DNA of 33,536 bases from CAZJUO01 sp964549245. Its GTDB lineage: Bacteria > Patescibacteriota > Patescibacteriia > UBA10025 > JAHIVO01. Of this stretch, positions 22,283 to 31,608 are shown one piece after another. Each line of letters starts with the position of its first letter. The stretch's first letter is position 1. The translations under genes and the position numbers were made by a program. Location: contig CAZJUO010000004.1 of the NCBI GenBank assembly GCA_964549245.1, positions 1 through 33,536 on the forward strand, in the 5' to 3' direction. The notes beneath the pieces were generated by a model. It made no database searches, had not been told where the DNA came from, and was given only the letters and a program-made list of their open reading frames with translations.

Positions 22283-25210
22283 ATGGGTAATCAAGCGGAA
22301 AAAAAGAGCAATAAACCGGATTTTCCCAAAATGGAGGAAGAAGTACTTTCGTTTTGGGACAAAGAGCGTATTTTCCAAAAATCATTGGATAAGAACAAAG
22401 GCAAGCAGGCGTTTGTTTTTTTTGAAGGCCCGCCGACGGCTAACGGCCGCCCGGGTATCCACCATGTTTTGGCGCGGGCCTATAAAGACATTATTTTACG
22501 TTATAAAACAATGCAAGGGTATTATGTGGAACGAAAGGCTGGCTGGGATACGCACGGCTTGCCGGTGGAACTGCAAGTGGAAAAAGAATTAAACATTTCA
22601 GGCAAGCCTGATATTGAAAAATACGGGGTAGAAAAATTCAATAAAAAATGCAAAGAGAGCGTCTGGCAGTACAAAACCGATTGGGAGCAGATGACCAAAC
22701 GCATCGGTTTTTGGCTTGACTTGGAGCATCCCTATATTACCTATGAAAATGATTATGTCGAATCCCTGTGGTGGATCATCAAGCAGATATGGGACAAAAA
22801 ATTGCTGTACAAAGGCCACAAGGTGGTGCCGCACTGCCCACGCTGCGGTACCGCGCTTTCATCTCACGAAGTAGCTTTGGGTTATCGGGAGGTGACTGAA
22901 GATTCGGTCTATGTAAAATTTAAAGTAGTAGGAGAGGAGAATACCTATCTGCTTTCCTGGACCACTACTCCCTGGACACTGCCCGGCAATGTGGCTCTGG
23001 CGATAGGCGAGGAAATAGAGTACCTCAAGGTAAAAGTAGAGAAAGAAATTTTTATCGTGGCCAAATCAGTTGTTGATAAGCTTTTTGTGAAGTATAAAGT
23101 TATTGAAGAAGTAAAAGGTAAGCAGTTAGTTAAATTGGCTTATGAACCGCTTTTTGATATTCCGACTTTACAAAATGAGGCTTCTCATAAAGTGTACACC
23201 GCTGATTTCGTAAATACCGAAGAAGGAACCGGTATTGTACATACGGCCGTGATGTACGGGGAGGATGATTACCAGCTGGGTGAAAAAGCCGGCTTGCCAA
23301 AGCATCATACGGTTGACGAGAACGGCTGTTTTGCCAAAGAGGTGGCCAAATGGCCTGGTAAATTTGTTAAGGACAAAAAGGTTGAAAGTGAAATAATTGA
23401 GGACCTTCGGGAAAGGGGTTTGTTATATACAACAGAAAAGTATGCGCACTCGTATCCATTTTGCTGGCGCTGTGACACGCCATTACTGTACTATGCCAAA
23501 GATTCCTGGTTTATCCGCATGAGCTCCCTAAAAGAGAAATTAATAGCCAATAACGAGACGATTAATTGGACACCGGCTTATATCAAGCAGGGGCGGTTTG
23601 GCGAGTGGCTGAACGAGCTCAAAGACTGGGCTTTTTCCAGGGAACGGTATTGGGGTACGCCGCTGCCAGTTTGGGAATGTCAAACGCCAGGGTGCGATGA
23701 AAAGACATGTGTCGGTAGCGTTGAAGAATTGCGGCAATTAGCACATAAAAAAATACCTGGCGAAATTGATTTACACAAACCGTTTGTAGACAATATTATC
23801 CTCACCTGTAAAAAATGTCAGGGAGAAATGCGGCGAGTTAAGGAAGTGACCGATGTCTGGTTTGATTCCGGGTCTATGCCGTTTGCGCAATGGCATTATC
23901 CCTTTGCCAATCCGGAACGGATTGATAATGGCATAAGCTTTCCCGCCGATTATATAGCAGAAGCAATCGACCAGACGCGCGGCTGGTTCTATACCTTGTT
24001 GGCTGTTTCTACTTTGCTGGAAAAAGGCGCTCCATACAAAAACGTTACTTGCCTGGGGTTGATATTGGATGAAAATGGCAAGAAGATGTCAAAATCAAAA
24101 GGAAATATCATCGATCCCTTTGAGATATGCAAGCGATATGGGGCTGATCCGCTGCGCTGGTACTTATTTACCATGAACCAGCCCGGGGAAACGAAACTAT
24201 TCAGCGAAAAACAGCTTCAGGAAGTAATAAAGAAAAACTGGATAATTATTTGGAACGTTATTACATTTTGGAAAATGTACAGCGGCGACTTTCAACAGAA
24301 AGATTTTAATCCTTCATCGGTTAGCAACGTGCTTGATAAATGGATAGTAGCACGCTATTGCGAGTTATTGGAAAAAGTACAAAGCCTTCTTGATGGGTAC
24401 AAGGTGACTGAAGCGGCCCGTTCAATCAGTGACTTTATCAACGAGCTCTCCACGTGGTATGTGCGCCGTTCGCGGGTTCGATTTAAAAAACAGGGCCAAG
24501 ACAAAGACCAGGCGGTAGCAACACTGCATTTTATTGTTATACAGTTAAGTAAAATTATAGCCCCCTTCGCCCCCATGATGGCTGAAAGTATGTACCAAGC
24601 CATAAAACGGAGTGACGATCTATCCAGTGTTCATCTGCATGACTGGCCAAGCATGGAACAAAAGGCATTTGACGCTACATTACTGCAAACTATGAAAACA
24701 GTACGTCAGGCAGTAGAGATTGGCCATTCGCTGCGGAAAAAAGCCGGTCTCAAAGTGCGGCAGCCATTATCACAGTTTATTGTCCGCTCAAAAAAGTTGG
24801 GTGATGTTTTTGCCGATATTATCAAAGCAGAAATGAATGTCCAGGAAGTAATATTTGCGGAAAAACTTGCCGAGGATAAAGATTTCATCCAGCAGGAGCA
24901 GAATGGCTTTGCCGCTGCGCTGGATACGACTATCACTGATGAACTGAAAGAGCTTGGTATAGTTCGGGAAGTAGTGCGCCATATCAATGCTATGCGCAAA
25001 GATGCTAAACTGACAATCGATGATACGATAACCTTATATTATGAAATAAGCGATGAAACACTGAAGGGTGTTATCAAGCATTACAAAGCTGACATATGCA
25101 GCGAGGTGGTGGCCAGCGATTGCTTGGATGGGCTGCCGGAGAATGTTGACTTGAAAAAAGTTCTTGATATAACCGGCAAAAAAGCGGTTTTCGCTATCAA
25201 GAAAAAGTAG
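22283..25210 (+). CDS. ileS: Isoleucyl-tRNA synthetase
   Basis: Class I synthetase charging tRNA-Ile; cytosolic; 975 aa. Catalytic motif 1 is GPPTANGRPGIHHV (49-62). KMSKSKGN is at 601-608. KAGWDTHGLPVE and the CP1 editing-domain segments LLSWTTTPWTLPGN and GTGIVHTAVMYGEDDY are present, as is the zinc-type CPRCGTALSSHEV. The DTHGLPVE context and the C-terminal region without the usual bacterial zinc finger point to the eukaryote-like class of IleRS that is often insensitive to mupirocin; this is judged by eye. No Shine-Dalgarno sequence; short leader. recO follows after 11 bases. Confidence 0.96.
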   Translation: MGNQAEKKSNKPDFPKMEEEVLSFWDKERIFQKSLDKNKGKQAFVFFEGPPTANGRPGIHHVLARAYKDIILRYKTMQGYYVERKAGWDTHGLPVELQVEKELNISGKPDIEKYGVEKFNKKCKESVWQYKTDWEQMTKRIGFWLDLEHPYITYENDYVESLWWIIKQIWDKKLLYKGHKVVPHCPRCGTALSSHEVALGYREVTEDSVYVKFKVVGEENTYLLSWTTTPWTLPGNVALAIGEEIEYLKVKVEKEIFIVAKSVVDKLFVKYKVIEEVKGKQLVKLAYEPLFDIPTLQNEASHKVYTADFVNTEEGTGIVHTAVMYGEDDYQLGEKAGLPKHHTVDENGCFAKEVAKWPGKFVKDKKVESEIIEDLRERGLLYTTEKYAHSYPFCWRCDTPLLYYAKDSWFIRMSSLKEKLIANNETINWTPAYIKQGRFGEWLNELKDWAFSRERYWGTPLPVWECQTPGCDEKTCVGSVEELRQLAHKKIPGEIDLHKPFVDNIILTCKKCQGEMRRVKEVTDVWFDSGSMPFAQWHYPFANPERIDNGISFPADYIAEAIDQTRGWFYTLLAVSTLLEKGAPYKNVTCLGLILDENGKKMSKSKGNIIDPFEICKRYGADPLRWYLFTMNQPGETKLFSEKQLQEVIKKNWIIIWNVITFWKMYSGDFQQKDFNPSSVSNVLDKWIVARYCELLEKVQSLLDGYKVTEAARSISDFINELSTWYVRRSRVRFKKQGQDKDQAVATLHFIVIQLSKIIAPFAPMMAESMYQAIKRSDDLSSVHLHDWPSMEQKAFDATLLQTMKTVRQAVEIGHSLRKKAGLKVRQPLSQFIVRSKKLGDVFADIIKAEMNVQEVIFAEKLAEDKDFIQQEQNGFAAALDTTITDELKELGIVREVVRHINAMRKDAKLTIDDTITLYYEISDETLKGVIKHYKADICSEVVASDCLDGLPENVDLKKVLDITGKKAVFAIKKK

Positions 25211-25221
25211 ACCCTTTTTAT

Positions 25222-25968
25222 ATGGGCTCATATTTTATTAACGGCATTATTCTACGGCACCAAGATTTTCGTGAGGCTGACCGTTTGTTGACTATATATT
25301 CCAGAGAGTTTGGCAGAATCGAGGCGGTGGCACGTTCGTCCAGAAAAATATCGAGTAAACTGGCAGGCAGTCTGGAGCCGTTTTTGGTTACGGAATGCAT
25401 GGTCATTCGCGGTAAGCGGTATGATACAATCGCCAGCTCAACAGTAGCTCGTGATTACAAAAATATTAAAGGAAATTTGCACCAATTAGCAATAGCCGAA
25501 TATCTTGCGCAACTAGTTGTTACAACCGCTAAAGAGCGGCAGGCGGATGAAAAGATTTTTGCTCTGCTGTGCACGGTTATGGAGGCACTAGATAAAAATT
25601 CCAACAAGTATTATCCATACCTGGTCTGGTATTTTGTTTGGAACTACTTAAAATATCTAGGATATGAACCGGAGCTGTATCATTGCGTAAACTGTAAAAA
25701 ATCCATTCGGCCCGGTAACAATACATTTAGTTTTCAGCGCGGGGGACTGGTTTGCAGTAGGTGCGGTCACGGTATTCAAAATGGCCAGAACATATCTGAT
25801 GCCAGTATAAAATTAATGCGTTTTATCCTGGAACATCCGCCGGAGAAATTGCGCTCGGTAGCTATTACCAAACCGATGATTACCGCCCTGAATAAAATCA
25901 CCGCCGGGTATTGGCAGTATACCCAGGAACGGGACTGGCCGATTAAAGATTTTCTTTCTCTGTTATAA
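25222..25968 (+). CDS. recO: DNA repair protein RecO
   Basis: 248 aa recombination mediator that helps RecR load RecA at single-strand gaps. The N-terminal OB fold is typical: GIILRHQDFREADRLLTIYSREFGRI (8-33), followed by ARSSRKISSKLAGSLEPF. The helical C-terminal domain contains a zinc site with Cys 155, 158, 178 and 181 (CVNC ... CSRC). The gene starts 11 nt after the ileS stop and likely shares its transcript. Confidence 0.93.
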   Translation: MGSYFINGIILRHQDFREADRLLTIYSREFGRIEAVARSSRKISSKLAGSLEPFLVTECMVIRGKRYDTIASSTVARDYKNIKGNLHQLAIAEYLAQLVVTTAKERQADEKIFALLCTVMEALDKNSNKYYPYLVWYFVWNYLKYLGYEPELYHCVNCKKSIRPGNNTFSFQRGGLVCSRCGHGIQNGQNISDASIKLMRFILEHPPEKLRSVAITKPMITALNKITAGYWQYTQERDWPIKDFLSLL

Positions 25969-25979
25969 TTTGTTATACT
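25961..25979 (+). promoter_or_regulatory. Two overlapping extended -10 promoters
   Basis: TGtTATAAT (25961-25969) and TGtTATACT (25971-25979). The second would start transcription about three bases before the ATG at 25989, giving an almost leaderless message. The first overlaps the recO stop codon. Confidence 0.5.
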
Positions 25980-25988
25980 ATACATACT

Positions 25989-28082
25989 ATGGGAGCGGAA
26001 AAGAAAAATAAAAAAACAGCCAAATCAACAGGGCAAAAAATGGATCAGGCCCGAGCGGAGATAAAAAAACTGCTTGCTGATAAAGAAGCCGCTGGTTTGG
26101 AAACTACGGTCAAAGTGAAAGAGGTCACAGATGATAGGCCATCGGCAAAAGATCAGCCGCCGGCAGCCACGAAAAAAAAGAGCCCAGAGGATTTTAATTC
26201 TTTGTATCGGGGTAAAAAGGGAAATAAGGAGGATATGTCAAAAATCGATCGTCGGGATCCTAATCGGAAGAAAAAAATAATTGCTTGGATTATTGTGTTG
26301 CTCGTTGTTCTGCTCGGCGTTACCCTGGCCGGATTTTATTTTTTCGTAAATAAGGAGGATCAGTTTTCCGGTGAGAAAATAGATCTGACGGTAAGCCCTC
26401 CTCAAGTGATAGAATCGGGAAATAGCGTTACTTTGGATATTACTATCACTAACAATGAAGCTATAGCTATCCGTGACGCAGAAGTGACAGTTCAATGGCC
26501 GAGCGGGTTTACTTTTGAACAATCAACGCCCCAGCCGGTCAATACCGCACGCAATGCTTGGGATATTAGCGACTTGAAAAGCGGCGCGCAAAAAAATATT
26601 AAGGTGGTCGGGCAGGTACAGGGGGAGGTAGGCGCCCAGTTTGTTTTTCCGTTTACCATTAGTTATGTGCCAGCTAATTTTAATTCGGTTTTCCAGAAAT
26701 CCGATTCTTTTTCCATGGCCATCAACCAGTCAGCTATTGACCTTGATATGAATGTGCCGGTAAAAGTGGTCAGTGGCCAGCAAACGGCTTATGGACTAAC
26801 CATTACAAATAATTCTGCGCAAGATTTTGATAATCTGGTAGTGTCGTTTGATTGGCCAGATGACTTGGCCGTAAGTGATTTTAGCCAAAGTGTAGACGAG
26901 GAAAATACCGCCTGGAATATCGATACGTTATCAAGTGACCAGTCAGTCTCGCTTGATTGGCAAGGTGTACTATCAGCAGAGGAGGGGGCTATGCGTGAAT
27001 TACGCGTGGAGTTAGGATATTACGGTGACGACGGTACATTCCGTAAACAGACGGAAGAATCAGTTATACTTTTTGTAGTGAATCCTCAATTATTCGTAAC
27101 GCTCTCGGTAAATAATACCAGCAGCGATACAACGGCTGACTTTGGGGAAGTGCTAAACTATTCTATAAATTATTATAATGAGAGCCAGTCGAAAATCGAG
27201 AATTTGGTTATCGAAGCGCGTTTAAGCGGGGAAGTACTGCAATGGGACACATTGGTTGACGCAAACCAAGGAGTGATGGAGGAAGCTGGCGTATTGCGCT
27301 GGGATCAATCATCAATACCTGATTTGGCTATGGTGGCGCCCGGAGATGAGGGGACTATTGATTTTAGTATAGCCCTCAAGGATACTATTGCCGCTCACAA
27401 TGAAAATGACAGCAATTACTCGATCGTTAGCCAGGCAGTAGCGCGATCTGATGAGGTAGTCGATTTGGAAAACAGCGAATTGGAAGTTGAGAGTGATACT
27501 ATAACGGTCAAATTAAACAGCCGTTTGGATTTGCGGGCCGAGGGCAGATATTACAGCGATGAATATATTCCTGTGGGTGAAGGACCTCTTCCGCCGCAGG
27601 TGGACCAAGCTACGACCTACTATGTATATTGGTATTTACAAAATAACGCTAATGAAGTAACGGACGTTACGGTCAGCGCCGTAGTGCCAAAAGAGGTTGT
27701 CTGGGAAGATGAGGTGTCATATTCCGCCGGCGAGGTCGCCTATGACAAAGCCTCACGTACAATTTCCTGGACAATAAATAAAATTCCACCGCATGTCGGG
27801 CAGTCGATCCCTGAACTAGAAGCGAGTTTTGCCCTGCAGGTTACGCCGGCAGTCAGCGATGTAGGAAAAACCATGATACTATTAGGTAAAAGCGAATGTA
27901 AGGCCCATGATTCTTTTACAGGCGAAGCGCTTGAAGAAAAAACAGATTATATTACTACCGCACTGCCAAACGACCCTTTAGCGAGCGAAAAAGGGTTAGT
28001 CGTTCCGGCAGTTAGTAGTTCGGCTAATGCAAATAGCAATTCCAATATCAACGGCAATACTAATACGACCAATCAAAACTAA
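25989..28082 (+). CDS. Large membrane-anchored protein with DUF11-like beta domains
   Basis: 697 aa. A Lys/Ala-rich cytoplasmic N-terminus (1-95) is followed by one helix (about 96-120) and an outside part with at least four beta-sandwich domains. Domain openings such as IDLTVSPPQVIESGNSVTL, IDLDMNVPVKVVSGQQTAYG, FVTLSVNNTSSDTTADFGE and LDLRAEGRYY are spaced about 120-130 residues apart and carry TITNN-like strands, as in DUF11/cadherin-like surface proteins. The tail is Asn/Ser-rich (SANANSNSNINGNTN), a style common in CPR surface proteins. Role probably structural or adhesive; no enzyme motif. The stop overlaps pgsA on the other strand by 4 nt. Confidence 0.82.
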   Translation: MGAEKKNKKTAKSTGQKMDQARAEIKKLLADKEAAGLETTVKVKEVTDDRPSAKDQPPAATKKKSPEDFNSLYRGKKGNKEDMSKIDRRDPNRKKKIIAWIIVLLVVLLGVTLAGFYFFVNKEDQFSGEKIDLTVSPPQVIESGNSVTLDITITNNEAIAIRDAEVTVQWPSGFTFEQSTPQPVNTARNAWDISDLKSGAQKNIKVVGQVQGEVGAQFVFPFTISYVPANFNSVFQKSDSFSMAINQSAIDLDMNVPVKVVSGQQTAYGLTITNNSAQDFDNLVVSFDWPDDLAVSDFSQSVDEENTAWNIDTLSSDQSVSLDWQGVLSAEEGAMRELRVELGYYGDDGTFRKQTEESVILFVVNPQLFVTLSVNNTSSDTTADFGEVLNYSINYYNESQSKIENLVIEARLSGEVLQWDTLVDANQGVMEEAGVLRWDQSSIPDLAMVAPGDEGTIDFSIALKDTIAAHNENDSNYSIVSQAVARSDEVVDLENSELEVESDTITVKLNSRLDLRAEGRYYSDEYIPVGEGPLPPQVDQATTYYVYWYLQNNANEVTDVTVSAVVPKEVVWEDEVSYSAGEVAYDKASRTISWTINKIPPHVGQSIPELEASFALQVTPAVSDVGKTMILLGKSECKAHDSFTGEALEEKTDYITTALPNDPLASEKGLVVPAVSSSANANSNSNINGNTNTTNQN

Positions 28083-28708
28083 CCTTCGTTTGGTTCTTTG
28101 GTATTGAGGTGCAGGATGATGCTTAGCAGGGCAAATACCGCCGCCAGCCACATAACCACCTCGGCTATTGCTTGAACGGTAGTATTAAACAGGCCAGCCA
28201 GCAATATTAATATCGCCAGCCCCTCAAGGGCCATTTTTATTTTACCGGCGTTGTTGGCTCCGACTTTACGTTTGATATGAAACAGCTTGGCGGCCAGCGG
28301 ACCAAAGACAATAGCCAGCAAAACAAGCATAATTTCCAAGGAAACAATCGTAGTAATGACAGCGCTGCTTAAACGATCCGGTCCGATGAGAAATAACAGG
28401 CCAATGAATAAGACTTTATCAGCGGCTGGATCAAGCAATTTGCCGGCAGTTGACTCTTTTTGCCGATAACGGGCCACGACCCCGTCCAGCGCATCCGTAA
28501 GTAGGGCCAAGGCAAAAAGCAGAACCACTACGGTGTACAGCCCTTGTTGATAAGTAAAGTATATGGGTATAATAAAGAGTGCACGCAGTACGGTTAGGAG
28601 ATTGGGAGAAATGAAGGAAGGCATGCGTTTTGCAGCAGCCAGTAACCATTGCTCCTTTTTGGTCATCATTTTGCCGACATGTATTTTATTTAAACTTTGT
28701 TCATCCAT
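28079..28708 (-). CDS. pgsA: CDP-diacylglycerol-glycerol-3-phosphate 3-phosphatidyltransferase
   Basis: 209 aa integral membrane enzyme; makes phosphatidylglycerol phosphate from CDP-diacylglycerol and glycerol 3-phosphate. The CDP-alcohol phosphotransferase signature D-x2-DG-x2-AR-x8-G-x3-D-x3-D is complete: Asp 72, 75, 93 and 97. PNLLTVLRALFIIPIY is the typical N-terminal membrane helix. Upstream on this strand TATACA lies eight bases before the ATG, giving a nearly leaderless message; an internal start at Met 14 is possible. It is divergent from tgt. pgpA, for the next step, is in the same window at 31609. Other CDP-alcohol transferases such as cardiolipin synthase (Cls2 type) share the motif. 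Confidence 0.88.
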   Translation of the reverse strand: MDEQSLNKIHVGKMMTKKEQWLLAAAKRMPSFISPNLLTVLRALFIIPIYFTYQQGLYTVVVLLFALALLTDALDGVVARYRQKESTAGKLLDPAADKVLFIGLLFLIGPDRLSSAVITTIVSLEIMLVLLAIVFGPLAAKLFHIKRKVGANNAGKIKMALEGLAILILLAGLFNTTVQAIAEVVMWLAAVFALLSIILHLNTKEPNEG

Positions 28709-28742
28709 AGTATAACTGTATAGAAAAAATAGCTTTTTGTCT

Positions 28743-29855
28743 ATGACGTTTCGAATTCAAAAAAAGAGCCGCCGTTCTAAAGCTCGTTCAGGTACGTTAC
28801 ATACCGAACATGGTATGATCCGTACGCCGTTTTTTATGCCTATTGCTACCCGAGGGGTAGTAAAAGCGGCTACTACGGCCGAGATGCGTGAAGCAGGAGC
28901 GCAAATACTATTATCCAATACGTATCATTTGTGGCAACGGCCGGGATTACCGATTATGCACAAAGCAGGCGGGCTCCATTCTTTTATGTCATGGCCGGGG
29001 CCGATACTGACAGATTCCGGTGGGTATCAGGTATTTTCATTGTCCAGGTACCGAAAGATTACTAAACGGGGCGTTATCTTCACTTCAGAAATTGACGGCA
29101 AAAAACTAAATCTAACGCCAGAAAAAGCCATTGATATTCAACTTGCACTGGGTAGCGATATTATAATGTGCCTTGATGAGTGCAGCGCATATCCCGCCAC
29201 CCGCGAGGCAGCTGATAGGGCGAGGATATTGACTGCCCAATGGGCCAAGCGGTGTAAAAAAAGATGGCAGGCAAAAAGAAAAAACAAGTCACTGCTTTTT
29301 GGAATTGTACAGGGATCGGTGTATCTCGATTTACGCACCAAGAGCGTCGAAGAGTTGGTTCAGCAGCAGTTCGATGGTTATGCGCTTGGTGGTTTGGTAG
29401 TAGGTGAGCCGCCAGCAGAAATGTATAAGGTATTACGGCATACTCTCCCTTTATTACCGCAAGGAAAACCTCGATACCTTATGGGCGTCGGTAAGCCGGA
29501 ACAGATGGTTCGGGCTATCCGGGAAGGAATCGACATGTTTGATTGTGTTATCCCCACCCGCAACGCCAGGCATGGTGTATTATTTGCTTTCCATACAGTG
29601 CCGAACCGTGATTTTAGTTCGCGGTCCTGGTATAAGGAAATTCATATTAAAAATGCCCGATATAAGAATGACTTTAAGCCAGTGGACAGTCATTGTTCTT
29701 GCTACGCTTGCCGTAATTATACAAAGGCCTATCTGCGCCATTTGTTCATGATCGGGGAGCCTTTGGGGCAGCGTTTGGCCACTATTCATAATATATTTTT
29801 TTACACTAGCTTAATGGAACGGCTGCGCCGGGCCATACGGCAGGGAAAACTGTGA
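28743..29855 (+). CDS. tgt: tRNA-guanine transglycosylase
   Basis: 370 aa; exchanges guanine 34 for preQ1 in tRNAs with GUN anticodons (Tyr, His, Asn, Asp), so the tRNA-His(GTG) genes in this window are potential substrates. Asp 91 in LTDSGGYQVFSL and nucleophile Asp 267 in GIDMFDCVIPTR are present, with FGIVQGS and GYALGGLVVGEP lining the pocket. Zinc ligands Cys 318, 320, 323 and His 349 have exactly the positions known for the Zymomonas enzyme. Start chosen at ATG 28743. TATAAC/TATAGA at 28711-28722 may be the -10 region shared with divergent pgsA. Confidence 0.96.
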   Translation: MTFRIQKKSRRSKARSGTLHTEHGMIRTPFFMPIATRGVVKAATTAEMREAGAQILLSNTYHLWQRPGLPIMHKAGGLHSFMSWPGPILTDSGGYQVFSLSRYRKITKRGVIFTSEIDGKKLNLTPEKAIDIQLALGSDIIMCLDECSAYPATREAADRARILTAQWAKRCKKRWQAKRKNKSLLFGIVQGSVYLDLRTKSVEELVQQQFDGYALGGLVVGEPPAEMYKVLRHTLPLLPQGKPRYLMGVGKPEQMVRAIREGIDMFDCVIPTRNARHGVLFAFHTVPNRDFSSRSWYKEIHIKNARYKNDFKPVDSHCSCYACRNYTKAYLRHLFMIGEPLGQRLATIHNIFFYTSLMERLRRAIRQGKL

Positions 29856-29876
29856 GTATATTTTTAACATGGTTTG

Positions 29877-29885
29877 TGATATACT
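29877..29885 (+). promoter_or_regulatory. Extended -10 promoter giving a leaderless transcript
   Basis: TGaTATACT ends six bases before the ATG at 29892; predicted start is the A of the ATG. Same layout as at 8366-8374. Confidence 0.55.
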
Positions 29886-29891
29886 GTAATT

Positions 29892-30272
29892 ATGAAAGAG
29901 TTTTTTAGATTTACCAAAGGAAAAATACTGCTGACGCTGTTAGTCCCGTTTTATTTTGGGATAGTGACCGAAATCAGCAATAACGAAGGTATGCGAGAGG
30001 CGGTTACCCGGCTAAACGTGGTTATGGTGCCGTTTATTGTACTGTTGCTCTGGGCAATATTTTATTGGGCGTCCGGACCGGAGGTTGCCTATCAATTTGC
30101 AGATCTTTCAGTTTTTCAAATGATATTGTATTTCATCTTAGAAATTATTGTGCCATTACTGCTAAATTATATAATCGCTTGTATCATCGTTTATCTATAT
30201 CATAAAATTCGTTCAAAGAAAAAACAATCAAAAACTGGCGCTCCGGAGAGTTCATCCATGCCATCCGCATAA
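29892..30272 (+). CDS. Small membrane protein
   Basis: 126 aa, not recognised. Three hydrophobic stretches (about 11-26, 44-62, 74-102), the last long enough for one and a half helices, then a basic tail and a Ser/Pro-rich end. It has its own promoter and terminator. Confidence 0.7.
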   Translation: MKEFFRFTKGKILLTLLVPFYFGIVTEISNNEGMREAVTRLNVVMVPFIVLLLWAIFYWASGPEVAYQFADLSVFQMILYFILEIIVPLLLNYIIACIIVYLYHKIRSKKKQSKTGAPESSSMPSA

Positions 30273-30292
30273 TGATTGGCCATAAAGCATAG

Positions 30293-30314
30293 AAGAGCGG
30301 TTGCTCTTTTTTTT
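30293..30314 (+). terminator. Terminator
   Basis: AAGAGC-ggtt-GCTCTT followed by a run of T. Confidence 0.85.
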
Positions 30315-30362
30315 ATTTTTGCTATTATATATGGTACTGCCTAACAATTATCTTTAATATAT

Positions 30363-31094
30363 ATGGACGGACAAAACCAGCCCATGACCAAGCGCCAGCG
30401 CAGATTGCTGCGTAAGCAGGAAAAGATGCAGGAGCGTTTACAAGAGCAAAAGAAAAAGAAAACCATCAGGCTAGTCATCAGCCTGGTAGTTATTTTAGTC
30501 ATTGGCGGTGCGAGTTATTATTTTATTGCTACTGCTTCTGATGCGGGCGGCGAAGACGGGGACAACACGATAGCGGCCAGTGACGATATGCCCATGCTCG
30601 GTAATCCTGATGCTAGCGTAGTGGTGACTGAATATTCTGATTTTAGCTGTCCAGCCTGTGCGCAAGCTGCCTCAATACCCGAGCAATTATTCGATGAATA
30701 CGGCGATCAGATCAAGATCGTCTTTAATAGTTTTAATTTACGGCACCAATGGTCGCAGAAATCCTTGGAAGCCGGGGCCTGCGCGAATGTGCAGGGTGCT
30801 TTTTGGCCGTATTCCTCATTACTATTTTCTAAACAAGCTGAATGGGTGAGTGATGATGATGCCGTTACCAAGCTCAAGGGGTATGCCCAGGATTTAGGAT
30901 TGAACATGGAGGCGTTTGAAAATTGTTTAGACTCCGGAATGATGAGTTCTCGCATCGCCCGCGAGACAGCGCGTGCGGGGCAACAGGACATCAATGCCAC
31001 TCCAACCTTTACCATTAATGACCAAAAGCTGGTAGGAGCTAAGCCGTTAAGTGCATTCAAAGAAATCATTGATCCGTTGGTAACTGGAAATTAA
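30363..31094 (+). CDS. Membrane-anchored DsbA-like thiol oxidoreductase
   Basis: 243 aa. A strongly basic N-terminus with a possible coiled coil (about 8-33) precedes one helix (34-56). The outside domain is a thioredoxin fold with inserted helices: active site CPAC (Cys 96 and 99) in SDFSCPACAQ, and the cis-Pro loop ATPTFTIN. NPDASVVVTEYSDF is the usual opening of DsbA-like thioredoxin_4 domains. It probably forms or isomerises disulfides in exported proteins. Two further Cys lie in GACANV and ENCLDSG. The reoxidation partner (VKOR or DsbB) is not in this window. Confidence 0.9.
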   Translation: MDGQNQPMTKRQRRLLRKQEKMQERLQEQKKKKTIRLVISLVVILVIGGASYYFIATASDAGGEDGDNTIAASDDMPMLGNPDASVVVTEYSDFSCPACAQAASIPEQLFDEYGDQIKIVFNSFNLRHQWSQKSLEAGACANVQGAFWPYSSLLFSKQAEWVSDDDAVTKLKGYAQDLGLNMEAFENCLDSGMMSSRIARETARAGQQDINATPTFTINDQKLVGAKPLSAFKEIIDPLVTGN

Positions 31095-31130
31095 TTAGCA
31101 TAAAAATATAAAAAATAGAAAGGAAAAAAA

Positions 31131-31604
31131 ATGATCACGGTTCGAAAAACCAGAGAAGAAGACATCGAGCAGGCAGCTGTATTGCTCGGCAATAAATACC
31201 ATTTCAGCTCGGTTAAACAGGCGCGTGAAGCGTTTTTTTCAGAACGCCGGTATCAGCACGTGCGAGTAGCCGAATGCCAAGATGCCATTGTCGGATTGAT
31301 TAGCTGGCGGCCGCAGGGCACTATCCAGCATGGTGTAGCAGAATTAACGCGCATTGTCATACAAAAAGATGCCAATAATTTCCGCGAGATAAAAGAGGCG
31401 CTTTTTGACGTCATGATAGCTGAAGCAGATTATTACTATAAAATGCATCAAGCTCGATTACGAAAGGTTTTTTCCATGATTCATGCGGATGACCGGCAGA
31501 TTAAAGAATTTTTTATGGATAAAGGTATGAAACAGGAAGCCGTGTTGAAGGATCATTACCATAAGGGGACTGACGAATTGGTATTTTCTTTATTTTTTGC
31601 TTAA
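31131..31604 (+). CDS. GNAT-like acetyltransferase
   Basis: 157 aa. AGAAAGGAA lies shortly before the ATG. The opening MITVRKTREEDIEQAAVLL, the strand HVRVAECQDAIVGLISWRP and ELTRIVIQKDANN match the GNAT order beta1-alpha1, beta2-beta4, but the usual R/Q-x-x-G-x-G/A loop for acyl-CoA is replaced by NNFREI. It may therefore be a diverged or inactive member, and the family call is moderate. pgpA starts four bases after the stop. Confidence 0.55.
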   Translation: MITVRKTREEDIEQAAVLLGNKYHFSSVKQAREAFFSERRYQHVRVAECQDAIVGLISWRPQGTIQHGVAELTRIVIQKDANNFREIKEALFDVMIAEADYYYKMHQARLRKVFSMIHADDRQIKEFFMDKGMKQEAVLKDHYHKGTDELVFSLFFA

Positions 31605-31608
31605 ATCC

